From: SXOA01 sp051004015
GTDB lineage: Bacteria; Planctomycetota; Planctomycetia; Pirellulales; Pirellulaceae
Length of the DNA: 42,656 bases
Assembly (NCBI GenBank): GCA_051004015.1
Contig: JBPCKT010000027.1
Span: forward strand, 1 to 42,656
Direction: 5' to 3'
The notes beneath the pieces were generated by a model. That model was not told where the DNA came from. It saw only the letters and a program-made list of their open reading frames with translations, and did no database searches. The position numbers and the translations under genes were made by a program. This document shows, one piece after another, positions 6,954 through 15,394 of this stretch (position 1 is its first letter; each line of letters begins with the position of its first letter).

Positions 6954-9416
6954 ATGACCCCGCCACTTGCCATCTCCCGCATCGATACCCGCCAGGGTGA
7001 CGTCCAGCAGGCGCTGGGGGCTTTGCGCGCGAAGCTGAGCCCGGCCGGGAATGTCGTCAGTGAAGCTGGGCGGCAGCGCACGGTCGACGTGTTCGGCGAG
7101 CCACTTTCCCCCCAGCAGGTCGTCGAGCGGATTTGCGGCGAAGTGCGGCAGCGCGGGCTTCCCGCAGTATTGGAATACTCGCTGATACTCGACAAAGCCG
7201 AACTGACGGCCGAGACCATCCGCGTCTCCTCGGGCGAGTTGAAGGCCGCCCATGCCCAGGCGGAGCCGGCGTTTCTGGCGACGGTGCGGCAGGTGCGAAC
7301 AAACGTGCTGGAGTTTCAGCGGGCCATCTTGCATCAGGACGTGGAAGTGACACGCCCGGGCGTTGTCCTGCGACAGCGGTATGTGCCGCTGGCGCGAGTG
7401 GGCGTTTGCGTTCCGGGCGGGGCGGCGGCTTATCCTTCGACCGTGCTGATGACGGTGGTCCCCGCCCAGGCCGCGGGGGTGCGGGAGATAGCCGTCGTAT
7501 CTCCCCCGACCGCCAATGGGGCGAACAACCCCGATGTGCTGGCGACCTGTCATGAGCTGGGCGTGACGGAGGTTTATCGGGTCGGCGGCGCCCAGGGTGT
7601 GGCTGCTCTGGCGTATGGAGCGGGGCCGATTGTTCCCGTGGACAAAATTGTCGGACCCGGCAACTTGTTCGTCGCGCTGGCCAAGCGGCATGTGTATGGC
7701 CAGGTCGATATCGATTCCATCGCCGGCCCCAGCGAAGTGGTGGTCATTGCCGACGACACCACCCGCCCAGATTTCATCGCCGCCGATATGTTGGCGCAGG
7801 CGGAGCACGCTCCTGGAGCAAGTATCCTGGTCACCTGGAGCGAGCGACTGCTGGAAGCGACCGCTACCGAACTGCAAAAGCAAGTGTCCAAGCTGTCGCG
7901 TAGCGAGCTTACCATTCAAAGCCTGCGCGACTTCGGCTGCTTAATCCTGGTGCGGGACGAGGAAGAAGCCTGCCGCATCACGGACCTGCTGGCGCCAGAG
8001 CACTTGCACATCTCAACCGACAATGCCGCGCGCCTCGCCGCGAAGATCCACAACGCCGGTGCGACGTTCCTGGGAAACTACAGCCCCGTTGCCCTGGGGG
8101 ATTACGCGGCCGGCCCGTCGCACGTGTTGCCCACCGGGGGCACCGCCCGCTGGGCCAGCGGCCTGTCCGCCAACCACTTTCTGCGCAGCAGCAGCGTAAT
8201 TCAATATTCCGAAGAGGCGTTGCGATCGATTGCCCCGCACATCCAGCGGCTTGCCGATAAAGAAGGACTGACGGCACACAGGGCGAGCGTGGAAGTCAGA
8301 GTGAAAGCGGAGAGCGGAAAGCGGAAAGCGGAAGGCGGACCGCATATCACCGGCTTTCAACTTTCCGCTTTCGGCTTTCGACCAAACATCCTCGCCATGG
8401 ACGGCTACACGCCCGGTGAGCAGCCGCAGGCGGGGAAGTTCATCAAGCTGAATACGAATGAGAATCCGTATCCGCCACCGCCGGGGATTCGCCGGGCGAT
8501 TGACGAGGTGCTGGAGCGGGGTTTGCAGCGGTATCCAGACCCGATGGCGAACAGCTTTCGGCTGCGGGCGGCGGAGGTACTGAATTTGCCGGGCAAGGAC
8601 TGGATTCTAGCCGGCAACGGCAGTGACGACATCCTCACAATTTGCACGCGGGCTTTCGTCGGTCCCGGCGAACTGCTGCGGCTGCCGTATCCCAGCTACA
8701 TCCTCTATCGCTCGCTGGCGCAGCTTCAAGATGCCCGCTGGGAGGAAGTGAGGTTCAACGACGACTGGTCGCTGCCGGCGGCGTTTGGAAACCCAGCGGA
8801 AGGGCTGAAGCTCGTCTTCCTGCCCAATCCCAACAGTCCCACCGGCACCATGATCACCCGCCAGGCGATCCTGGAGTTTGCCGAGCGGCTGCCGTGCCCG
8901 CTGCTCATCGACGAAGCGTACGTGGATTTTGCCGACTTCAACTGCATGGACCTGGTTGCTCAAAACGAGAAGATCATGGTCAGCCGCACGCTGAGCAAGT
9001 CCTACGGCCTGGCCGGGCTCCGTTTCGGCTACATCGTCGCCCAGCCGCACTTCATTGAGCAGCTCATCAAGGTGAAGGACAGCTACAATTGCGACGCGCT
9101 TTCCATCGCCGCCGCCACGGCCGCCATTGGGGACCAGGCGTGGCTGGCGGAGAACCGGGCAAAGAATATCGCCACGCGCGAGCGACTCAGCGCCGGCCTG
9201 TCGCAATTGGGATTCACGGTCATCCCCTCGCAATCCAACTTCGTCTGGTGTATCCACCCCCGCCATCCCACCCAGCCGCTCTACGAACAGCTCAAGCAAA
9301 ACCGCATCCTAGTCCGTTATATGAATTATCCCGGCTGGGGCGACGGCCTGCGCATCAGCGTTGGCACGGACGAGCAGATTGAGGCCTTGCTGACCCTTCT
9401 CAAAACCATGGTGTGA
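6954..9416 (+). CDS. hisD-hisC: HisD-HisC fusion: histidinol dehydrogenase + histidinol-phosphate aminotransferase
   Basis: One open frame of 820 codons holding two complete histidine-biosynthesis enzymes. Residues 1-450 are histidinol dehydrogenase, which oxidises histidinol to histidine. The zinc ligands Gln282, His285, Asp383 and His442 and the catalytic pair Glu349-His350 (APEHLHI) are present. Residues about 476-820 are histidinol-phosphate aminotransferase, a PLP enzyme with LNTNENPYPPPP near the start, NPNSPTG, and the PLP lysine Lys682 in SRTLSKSYGLAGLRFGY. The two are normally separate proteins. Here about 25 codons made from an inverted repeat (8308-8380) replace the expected hisD stop and hisC start. 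The first ATG inside HisC is at 8398, has no ribosome binding site and would remove the FRPNILA segment, so a fused product is favoured. hisB follows after one base. Confidence 0.93.
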   Translation: MTPPLAISRIDTRQGDVQQALGALRAKLSPAGNVVSEAGRQRTVDVFGEPLSPQQVVERICGEVRQRGLPAVLEYSLILDKAELTAETIRVSSGELKAAHAQAEPAFLATVRQVRTNVLEFQRAILHQDVEVTRPGVVLRQRYVPLARVGVCVPGGAAAYPSTVLMTVVPAQAAGVREIAVVSPPTANGANNPDVLATCHELGVTEVYRVGGAQGVAALAYGAGPIVPVDKIVGPGNLFVALAKRHVYGQVDIDSIAGPSEVVVIADDTTRPDFIAADMLAQAEHAPGASILVTWSERLLEATATELQKQVSKLSRSELTIQSLRDFGCLILVRDEEEACRITDLLAPEHLHISTDNAARLAAKIHNAGATFLGNYSPVALGDYAAGPSHVLPTGGTARWASGLSANHFLRSSSVIQYSEEALRSIAPHIQRLADKEGLTAHRASVEVRVKAESGKRKAEGGPHITGFQLSAFGFRPNILAMDGYTPGEQPQAGKFIKLNTNENPYPPPPGIRRAIDEVLERGLQRYPDPMANSFRLRAAEVLNLPGKDWILAGNGSDDILTICTRAFVGPGELLRLPYPSYILYRSLAQLQDARWEEVRFNDDWSLPAAFGNPAEGLKLVFLPNPNSPTGTMITRQAILEFAERLPCPLLIDEAYVDFADFNCMDLVAQNEKIMVSRTLSKSYGLAGLRFGYIVAQPHFIEQLIKVKDSYNCDALSIAAATAAIGDQAWLAENRAKNIATRERLSAGLSQLGFTVIPSQSNFVWCIHPRHPTQPLYEQLKQNRILVRYMNYPGWGDGLRISVGTDEQIEALLTLLKTMV
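8317..8372. repeat. inverted repeat inside the hisD-hisC junction
   Basis: GAAAGCGGAAAG at 8317-8328 and its exact reverse complement at 8361-8372 flank a 32-base loop. The left side is part of a short purine-rich tandem AGCGGAAAGCGGAAAGCGG; the right side is the pyrimidine-rich mirror. It encodes the linker KAESGKRKAEGG...LSAFGF. The composition is unlike hisD or hisC, so it looks like an inserted palindromic repeat. Confidence 0.88.
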
Positions 9417-9417
9417 A

Positions 9418-10011
9418 ATGCCCCGTATTGCAACGATTTCCCGCGACACCCGCGAGACGAAAATCCACCTGGAGCTGAACCTGGACGGCAGCGGCCAGGG
9501 AAGCTGGCAGACCGGCGTGGGCTTTCTCGACCACATGCTGGAGCTGTTCACCCGGCATGGGGCCTTTGATCTGAAGGTGGAGGCCAAAGGAGATTTGCAA
9601 GTCGACCAGCACCACACGGTGGAAGACGTCGGCATCTGCCTGGGGCAAGCGGTGAAGCAAGCTCTCGGCGACAAGAAAGGGATTCGCCGCTACGGCCACT
9701 TCACGCTACCGATGGAAGAGACGCTGGCGACGACGGCAATCGATCTTTCGGGCCGCTACTATCTCGCCTTCCAGGCGGCATTCGACAGCCCTAAGATCGG
9801 CGATTTCGACACCGAGCTGGTCGAGGATTTCTGGCAGGCCTTTGCCGCCAACGCTCTCTGCAACCTGCACATCCTCATTCACTACGGGCGGAACAGCCAC
9901 CACAAGAGCGAAGCCATCTTCAAGTCCGCCGCCCGTGCGCTACGGATGGCAGTAGAAAATGACCCGCGGATGTCCGGTGTGCCGAGCACGAAAGGAACGT
10001 TGACAACTTAA
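9418..10011 (+). CDS. hisB: imidazoleglycerol-phosphate dehydratase
   Basis: A 197-residue monofunctional IGP dehydratase, which converts imidazoleglycerol phosphate to imidazoleacetol phosphate in histidine synthesis. Length and motifs are typical: GFLDHMLELFTRHG, DQHHTVEDVG and, near the end, HHKSEAIFKSAARAL, giving the His/Glu clusters that bind two manganese ions. No phosphatase half is present, unlike the E. coli HisB fusion. It starts one base after the HisC stop, so translation is probably coupled in an operon with the hisD-hisC frame. Confidence 0.97.
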   Translation: MPRIATISRDTRETKIHLELNLDGSGQGSWQTGVGFLDHMLELFTRHGAFDLKVEAKGDLQVDQHHTVEDVGICLGQAVKQALGDKKGIRRYGHFTLPMEETLATTAIDLSGRYYLAFQAAFDSPKIGDFDTELVEDFWQAFAANALCNLHILIHYGRNSHHKSEAIFKSAARALRMAVENDPRMSGVPSTKGTLTT

Positions 10012-10076
10012 GACATTGGCTGGAATCAAACCTCGTCAGGGCTTAGGATTCAGATAGTCCTTTTGTGGAGTCACTT

Positions 10077-10829
10077 ATGTCGTTTGCCCTTCGAGTTTTC
10101 CTGCTCGCTGCCACACTGCTTTCGCAGCTTCCCTTCGCCGCTGTCTCCCAGGCGGACGAGGACGAAGTTCCCCCGCCCAAGGCCGCGAGCAAGCTGCCCG
10201 AGCCGCTGACCGAGTACAAAGGACGGCTGATCGCTCAGACGATGCATTACACCGGCGCGCCGTGGCTGACGCGGGATAACCGCGAGCAAGAGGAGCGCTG
10301 CTCCCTCATGCTGGCCAACCTGGGGGTCAAACGGGGTATGACTATCTGCGACATGGGGTGCGGCAACGGCTTTCATACGTTGCAAGTAGCGAAGATGGTG
10401 GGAGACGACGGCCATGTATTCGGCGTGGACGTTCAGCCCGAGATGCTCAAGCTGCTCAATGATCGCGCGGATGAACAAGGAGTCCGGAACATCACGCCGG
10501 TGCTCGGCACGTACATTGCCCCGCGCCTTCCCAAGGGAAAATTCGATCTGATTCTGTGCGTCGACGTCTACCACGAATTCTCCTATCCCGAACAAATGCT
10601 GGCCGCCATGCGGGACTCGCTCGCCCCCAAGGGCATGGTGGTTCTCGTTGAATTTCGCACCGAAGATCCCAATGTGCCCATCAAGCCGGAGCACAAGATG
10701 AGCAAGGTGCAGGTGCTCAAGGAGCTTCCCCCCAACGGGTTCAAGCTGGTCAAGGAATTCAACAAGCTTCCATGGCAGCACATGATGTTCTTTGGCCGGG
10801 ATGAGGCTTGGAGGAAGCTGTCGCGCTAG
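10077..10829 (+). CDS. exported class I SAM-dependent methyltransferase-like protein
   Basis: A 250-residue protein with a typical signal peptide (SFALRVFLLAATLLSQLPFAAVSQA) followed by a Rossmann methyltransferase domain. Motif I is MTICDMGCGNGFHTLQVA (about 90-107), with an acidic residue at the end of the next strand (GVDVQPEMLKLL) for SAM ribose, and LILCVDVYHEF as motif IV. The presence of both is odd, because SAM is cytoplasmic. The family is frequent in planctomycetes; the signal could act as a membrane anchor. Start ATG 10077 has GGAG at 10067-10070; GTG 10065 is a less likely alternative. Substrate unknown. Confidence 0.82.
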   Translation: MSFALRVFLLAATLLSQLPFAAVSQADEDEVPPPKAASKLPEPLTEYKGRLIAQTMHYTGAPWLTRDNREQEERCSLMLANLGVKRGMTICDMGCGNGFHTLQVAKMVGDDGHVFGVDVQPEMLKLLNDRADEQGVRNITPVLGTYIAPRLPKGKFDLILCVDVYHEFSYPEQMLAAMRDSLAPKGMVVLVEFRTEDPNVPIKPEHKMSKVQVLKELPPNGFKLVKEFNKLPWQHMMFFGRDEAWRKLSR

Positions 10830-11007
10830 GCCCAATCGCCGGCGTGACAAAATCGAGGCTTCTTCTGGCCGCTCCTCGGCGAATCCGCTACGATAACGGC
10901 ATGGGGTAGGAGCGAGCATTCGCCGCGGCCGGGTGGGCGTACCCCCCTTCGGCTGCGTCGCTCCGTAACGAAATTCATGTCTGCAAGGAACGGAAGGAAC
11001 ACGAATC

Positions 11008-11553
11008 ATGTTGCGACCACGTTACAAGAAAGCAGCTCTCTGGCTTTCGTTGGGTTTGCTTTTGGGCCTGGCCACGGGATTGGCCGTGCATGTCGGACTG
11101 GAGAGCCGCCAGTCGGCCGGCGGCTCCGGTTTGCCGCTGGAGGAGCTCAAGCTGCGGGCCTCGGCCTCGCATGGCTCGGAAACATTTGCGATGGCCACGG
11201 GCATGCTGGATGATACGGAAGGAGTCTTCATGCTGGATTACCTCACGGGTGACCTGACCTGCTTCGCGCTGAACTCGCGGCAACCCGCCAAGTTTTACGC
11301 GATGTTCCACACCAACGTCTGGCAAGAACTCCCTGTGGAAAAAGGTAAGAAGCCGACCTATGTCATGTGTACTGGAGCCTGGTCGTACAAGGGTGGGACT
11401 TCGGGCGGCGGCAAGGCCGCGGAATGCGTGGTCTACGTTGCCGATTGCAATACCGGTGGATTTGTCGCCTATTCGGTAGTTGTCAACGGCGCCAAGGGCT
11501 CCATCACTGCACTGGACGGCGGCAAGGCCCGCGACCTGAAACTTCGCCAATAA
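11008..11553 (+). CDS. membrane-anchored protein of unknown function
   Basis: A 181-residue protein with a positively charged start (RPRYKK) and one membrane helix (AALWLSLGLLLGLATGLAVHV), then a Gly/Ser linker and a beta-rich domain outside the membrane. Notable segments are ATGMLDDTEGVFMLDYLTGDLTCFALNS and ECVVYVADCNTGGFVAYSVVVN, which look like paired strands of one repeat or blade (TGML...VFMLDYLTGDL versus AECVVYVADCNTGGF). GGAAGGAAC lies about 10 bases before the ATG. It is followed after 21 bases by an unrelated unknown gene. No family recognised. Confidence 0.72.
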   Translation: MLRPRYKKAALWLSLGLLLGLATGLAVHVGLESRQSAGGSGLPLEELKLRASASHGSETFAMATGMLDDTEGVFMLDYLTGDLTCFALNSRQPAKFYAMFHTNVWQELPVEKGKKPTYVMCTGAWSYKGGTSGGGKAAECVVYVADCNTGGFVAYSVVVNGAKGSITALDGGKARDLKLRQ

Positions 11554-11574
11554 CAATCCAACCAAAGGTCCCGC

Positions 11575-12744
11575 ATGGCCTGGCGACTGGAGAACTCGGT
11601 AGTCCGCGGAGAGCTGTTTAACCTCCGCCCGAACAGCGTTCACGGTTGGCTGGAACTGCGGGGCGCGCCGTCGCTTGTTCACTTGGGGCTCACCGGCAAT
11701 ATGGAAGGTGAGCTGGCGGGCAAACGCGTGCAGTTTGAGACGGAACTCGCAGACGAAGAAGTTGAGGAGACAGGCGACAGCGAAGGGGTGTTGGAAGGTC
11801 GAGCGGGCAGTCCGGACTTTGAGGCCATCGAGATCCAGCAGGTTGGACCTACCGGTCTTATTCAACTTACCCGCCTGCCGCCAGTCCAGGGAACCGGACA
11901 GGAGGATGTCCGCCTGACGCTGCAGTGGTTCAGTCAGAACGGCGAGATGCGGATCGACCTCGTCAATCCGCGGCTGGAGTTTGTGGTGGAGGACGACGAC
12001 GAAAAGAAGGCCACCATGGAGGACGATGAGGACGATGGGGAGTCGGTTTTCCTCAAGGACAGCGAAGACGCGTTTCCTGAATTCCCCGACGACGCCGATG
12101 AGGACGACCCCTACGGCCTGTTTCCTCCACAACTGGAAGAGCAACTGGAAGGGGAGACGAAGAGTCCGGAAATTGCTGCCATTGATGAAGGCGCTTTAGG
12201 GGATGGCGCCGCCGAGCCCGTAATGGGCCTCGACGATCCGCTGGCGGAGTACCCCTTTGAAGACCGCCCCAAGCGGAGCTGGGACGAGGTCATCCCCGGC
12301 ATCGATGAGCAGACCAGGCGGCTGTACGAATCGTGGGACGAGATTTTTGAGGGAAAGAAAGACGTTCCGCTCTGCACGATTTTTGATCCCCCCCTCTCCA
12401 TCTACCCGGTCGACAAGCTCAGCGACGCCGAGGTGGAATCGGCCTTCAAGGTCATCCTCCGCCGTCTGGCCATGCACAGCGTGGCCCTGGACATGTGCGA
12501 GCACTTTTCGCCTCGAGATGCCTATCGCTTGCTGGTCGAGGAAATCCTGCCGAAGTATCCCGTCTATCCCGGCCTCCCGCTCACCGGTTATGTGCAACAT
12601 TACTCCACCTGGGAATACTGCCGCAAATGCGACGAAGAATTTGAAGCCCGCTGGCAAGCCGAGGAGCAGGAGCGCGAGCAGCGCAAAGCCCGCGGTGAGG
12701 AAGAGGACGGCACGCAGCCGGGAGATGACCAGATTCCGTTTTAG
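11575..12744 (+). CDS. acidic protein of unknown function
   Basis: A 389-residue cytoplasmic-looking protein (no signal peptide or membrane helix). Residues 1-145 are beta-rich. The centre (about 140-220) is very acidic and low-complexity (FVVEDDDEKKATMEDDEDD, DDADEDDPYGLFPPQ). The C-terminal part contains SWDEVIPGIDEQTRRLYESWDE, DKLSDAEVESAFKVILRRLAMHSVALDMC and a Lys/Glu/Arg-rich tail with one Cys-x-x-Cys (YCRKCDEEFE). The SDAEVESAF segment and the helix after it form the most family-like block, but I cannot name it. It lies 21 bases after the previous gene and probably shares its transcript. Confidence 0.7.
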   Translation: MAWRLENSVVRGELFNLRPNSVHGWLELRGAPSLVHLGLTGNMEGELAGKRVQFETELADEEVEETGDSEGVLEGRAGSPDFEAIEIQQVGPTGLIQLTRLPPVQGTGQEDVRLTLQWFSQNGEMRIDLVNPRLEFVVEDDDEKKATMEDDEDDGESVFLKDSEDAFPEFPDDADEDDPYGLFPPQLEEQLEGETKSPEIAAIDEGALGDGAAEPVMGLDDPLAEYPFEDRPKRSWDEVIPGIDEQTRRLYESWDEIFEGKKDVPLCTIFDPPLSIYPVDKLSDAEVESAFKVILRRLAMHSVALDMCEHFSPRDAYRLLVEEILPKYPVYPGLPLTGYVQHYSTWEYCRKCDEEFEARWQAEEQEREQRKARGEEEDGTQPGDDQIPF

Positions 12745-12762
12745 AGATTTCGTCAAAAATCG

Positions 12763-12790
12763 TTGACGGACGAGGAGGGACCGATATAAT
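12763..12790 (+). promoter_or_regulatory. near-consensus sigma-70-type promoter
   Basis: TTGACG at 12763-12768 and TATAAT at 12785-12790, 16 bases apart, 68 bases before the zincin-like gene at 12859. This is the best -35/-10 pair seen in the window. A start site near 12797 would leave a leader of about 60 bases. Confidence 0.7.
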
Positions 12791-12858
12791 CAAACGGTCA
12801 ATTCGCCTCCAGCTGAAAGAACCGGTTTCTGGAAGTACCCTTTTCATACGGAGCTATC

Positions 12859-14151
12859 ATGCGTACGACCAGACTGTTCTGGTGGCGGTTACTGAAATCT
12901 AGAAGCGCATTCAGCCCTGCCCATCGGCCGCGTGAAACTCCACAGGAAGAGGTCGTGGTGAAACTGACAAGTATGGCGTGGCAACAACATGACTATGGGG
13001 ACTTTTACACGGATTTCTCTGCGGGTGCTTCGAGTGACGTAATGTTTGCGGAGTTTCCGGATGTTGGAGCGGGTATCGTGCTCCACGATACCGTCGATGT
13101 CAAGTTAACTGTGCTATGGCCTGCCGACTCTGGCGGGAGGACCGCCAACTTCTTCGTGCGAATATTCGATCCCGATCATGCGTCATCGGACAACGGCCAT
13201 GACACCAATGGCTCAACGCCCGACGACAATTATACGGCTTCTGGATTTGTAGCTATGCCCGGTGGCGGTTTGGCGAGCCAGGGTATTTCCTTTTTCGACG
13301 GTGAAACTGAGAGTATCGAAGAATTCACAATTACCGCTCGTCAGCCGGGAAATAACTTTATCGTAGCTGGAAGTGGTCGTCGCGACTGGATAAACGCGGC
13401 GACATTCGCCGCTGATGGAACGACAATACTACGGAAATCTGGCGGCACGCCAATTCCTCCAACCTGTCAAACTCGCGTCCTCACGGTGTGGAGAACCCTC
13501 AACATCGAAGAAGATTCTATGGATGCGCCCGGCCCCTTTGAAACATTTGATGGCGCTGGTGTGGGCAACGATGATGTAAATCCGGGAAATCTCGGAAATG
13601 GACAGGGGACATTCGGCCAGCCTTCGCTGGCATTGCTCACGACGGAGGCGGAACGAGCCAATGTTCGCGTGCGCGTGATTGGTCCATTTGACGATAGTCA
13701 AGATGACGCTCCGTTCGTTCATAATCTTGGCGTAGCGCCCCTTCCAACAGTACTGTATGGAAATGCGGTTCGAGATGTCGATAGTCGGAAGGATTTCTGG
13801 GTGATTCAGGTCTTTGCGGCCTACGAGTATGACCCTCGAAATGACTATGATCCGCTGCTCGGCGTAGCCGAAACCGCAATACTGGGCAACACGGCGTTTG
13901 GCGCTGGCACCAAGGCGCCCGTCAACGTCTACCTCGAAACTATTCGCGATGTGGGGGCGAATTTTCCTGGCGCGGTTGATGAAGAACGACTGCGCCGGCG
14001 TGTTGTAGTTCATGAGTCCCTGCATCGATTCGGCCACTTATCTCATGATGTAGGTATTATGGACGAGCGCACTTTGGCAACTGGTTCCGACAACGACAAC
14101 ATTCTTCTCGGCAGTATGCTTCGCGAAATATCAGTTGCCGAGAAGCCATAG
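12859..14151 (+). CDS. zincin-like (putative metalloprotease) protein
   Basis: A 430-residue protein of unknown family. Near its C-terminus it has a metzincin-like zinc motif: His385-Glu386-Ser-Leu-His389-Arg-Phe-Gly392-His393-Leu-Ser-His396, followed by GIMDE (Met401), which resembles a Met-turn. Classic metzincins have HExxHxxGxxH; here the third His is at +1 of that spacing (His396), with an extra His393, so the third ligand is uncertain. The N-terminal 380 residues are beta-rich and Asp/Asn/Gly-rich. No clear signal peptide is visible (RTTRLFWWRLLKSRS is too short), so its location is unclear. CGGAG at 12849-12853 supports ATG 12859. By eye its GC is lower than its neighbours'. It has its own strong promoter and the next gene starts 10 bases later. 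Confidence 0.7.
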   Translation: MRTTRLFWWRLLKSRSAFSPAHRPRETPQEEVVVKLTSMAWQQHDYGDFYTDFSAGASSDVMFAEFPDVGAGIVLHDTVDVKLTVLWPADSGGRTANFFVRIFDPDHASSDNGHDTNGSTPDDNYTASGFVAMPGGGLASQGISFFDGETESIEEFTITARQPGNNFIVAGSGRRDWINAATFAADGTTILRKSGGTPIPPTCQTRVLTVWRTLNIEEDSMDAPGPFETFDGAGVGNDDVNPGNLGNGQGTFGQPSLALLTTEAERANVRVRVIGPFDDSQDDAPFVHNLGVAPLPTVLYGNAVRDVDSRKDFWVIQVFAAYEYDPRNDYDPLLGVAETAILGNTAFGAGTKAPVNVYLETIRDVGANFPGAVDEERLRRRVVVHESLHRFGHLSHDVGIMDERTLATGSDNDNILLGSMLREISVAEKP

Positions 14152-14161
14152 ATTAGACGCA

Positions 14162-15283
14162 ATGAATAAGAACTGCCTCTTTTTGATCTGGGCGGTGATC
14201 TTTGGCGCGGCCGAGATGCTTCCGGACAGCGTCTCCGGAGCTGACGATGTGCGTCTGGAGTTGACCGTCGCTGACGACGACTTGACGGTACCCGGACCGT
14301 TGGTGGTGAGGGCCCGAATGCGCAATTTAGGCGGCAACTCCATATTTCTTGAGTCTCCTTTCGGTGCCCTTCCGGGAACACTCTCTTTTCAGACCCTGGC
14401 ACCTGATGAAGAAACTTACCGGTCCTTTGGCGCATGGATGCAGAACGTGGAGGGAGGTGTTGGTGGACCGAAAATCGAAGTCAAATCGGGGGATTCGGTG
14501 TGCTCGTACGAAGTCCTCCTGCCCCTCCAACAAACAGAACTGGATCACAAGGGCCTGTGGAAGATCAGGGGGGTCATGTTTCTGAAACCCGGCATCCCCA
14601 CCTATAGCGAACCTGTTTCCCTCTTCATCCGCGAACTCCCCAAGGAATCACTCCAACGCTCGCAGCGACTAAATGGTGACATTGGGCACATGCTGCTTGA
14701 ATCTCATCGTGATCGGCCGGGTGTATCCTCCGCGGTTCTCGAGCGCTTGATGACCGAGGCGCGTGACTTGCCGGAGGCCCGCGACTTTCTCAGATTTTTT
14801 TCCCTCCTCGAGCAGATTCGGTATTCCAAAACAGCCGCAGAGAGGATCGCTGCCAGGGAGGAACTCGAAATGCTCCGCAAGGAGCCCATGAGCGACACCC
14901 ATCGCCAGTGGACGTCGGTGGTGGCAGCCTGGATGTATATTCAAATGAATCGTGGGACTCTAGCGGCGAAGGAGCTGGAGCAGGTAGATGCGGACTATAC
15001 CGAACGAGCAGATCTTGAGAAGAGGATCAAGTACTTGGAACCGATCGAGAAGATTCGCGACGTCCAAACGGCCGGGGAGCTGAACGCCGCCGGACAAGAA
15101 CTCGCTGCACTCCGCAAGCAGCCCATGGACGACAACCAGCGCCGGTGGGCGGCGCTGGTTGCAGCGAGGGCGTATATTCACATCAAGCGTGGGGAATTGG
15201 CATTGAAAGAATTAGGACAAGTGGATGCGAACGACCCTGAACGAAAGGTACTGGAAAAAAGGATTCGGGAGCTAACAGAGTAG
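14162..15283 (+). CDS. secreted protein with an internal helical duplication
   Basis: A 373-residue protein with a signal peptide (MNKNCLFLIWAVIFGAAEML, cleavage near VSGADD). Residues about 25-150 are a beta domain (VRLELTVADDDLTVPGPLVVRARMRNLGG), resembling an Ig-like fold. The C-terminal half is helical and holds two similar units of about 65 residues: ELEMLRKEPMSDTHRQW ... ELEQVDADYTER and ELAALRKQPMDDNQRRW ... ELGQVDANDPER, each ending in LEKRI. These look like a tandem duplication of a TPR-like pair. Start ATG 14162 is chosen because the signal peptide begins there; the frame extends to 14135, overlapping the previous gene. Probably co-transcribed with the zincin-like gene. Confidence 0.75.
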   Translation: MNKNCLFLIWAVIFGAAEMLPDSVSGADDVRLELTVADDDLTVPGPLVVRARMRNLGGNSIFLESPFGALPGTLSFQTLAPDEETYRSFGAWMQNVEGGVGGPKIEVKSGDSVCSYEVLLPLQQTELDHKGLWKIRGVMFLKPGIPTYSEPVSLFIRELPKESLQRSQRLNGDIGHMLLESHRDRPGVSSAVLERLMTEARDLPEARDFLRFFSLLEQIRYSKTAAERIAAREELEMLRKEPMSDTHRQWTSVVAAWMYIQMNRGTLAAKELEQVDADYTERADLEKRIKYLEPIEKIRDVQTAGELNAAGQELAALRKQPMDDNQRRWAALVAARAYIHIKRGELALKELGQVDANDPERKVLEKRIRELTE

Positions 15284-15394
15284 AAAACAGAACCGTTGCC
15301 GCGTCGGAATATTTGGCCCATGGTTGCGAATACTCCTCATCACAGTACCATGCGCTTGTAATGTCCCTTCGTGGTCCGCCTAGAGTCAACTTCC

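Noticed and set aside
8398..9416. hisC as a separate gene starting at ATG 8398
   Set aside because: No ribosome binding site, and it would lose the conserved FRPNILA segment; the frame from hisD continues without a stop.
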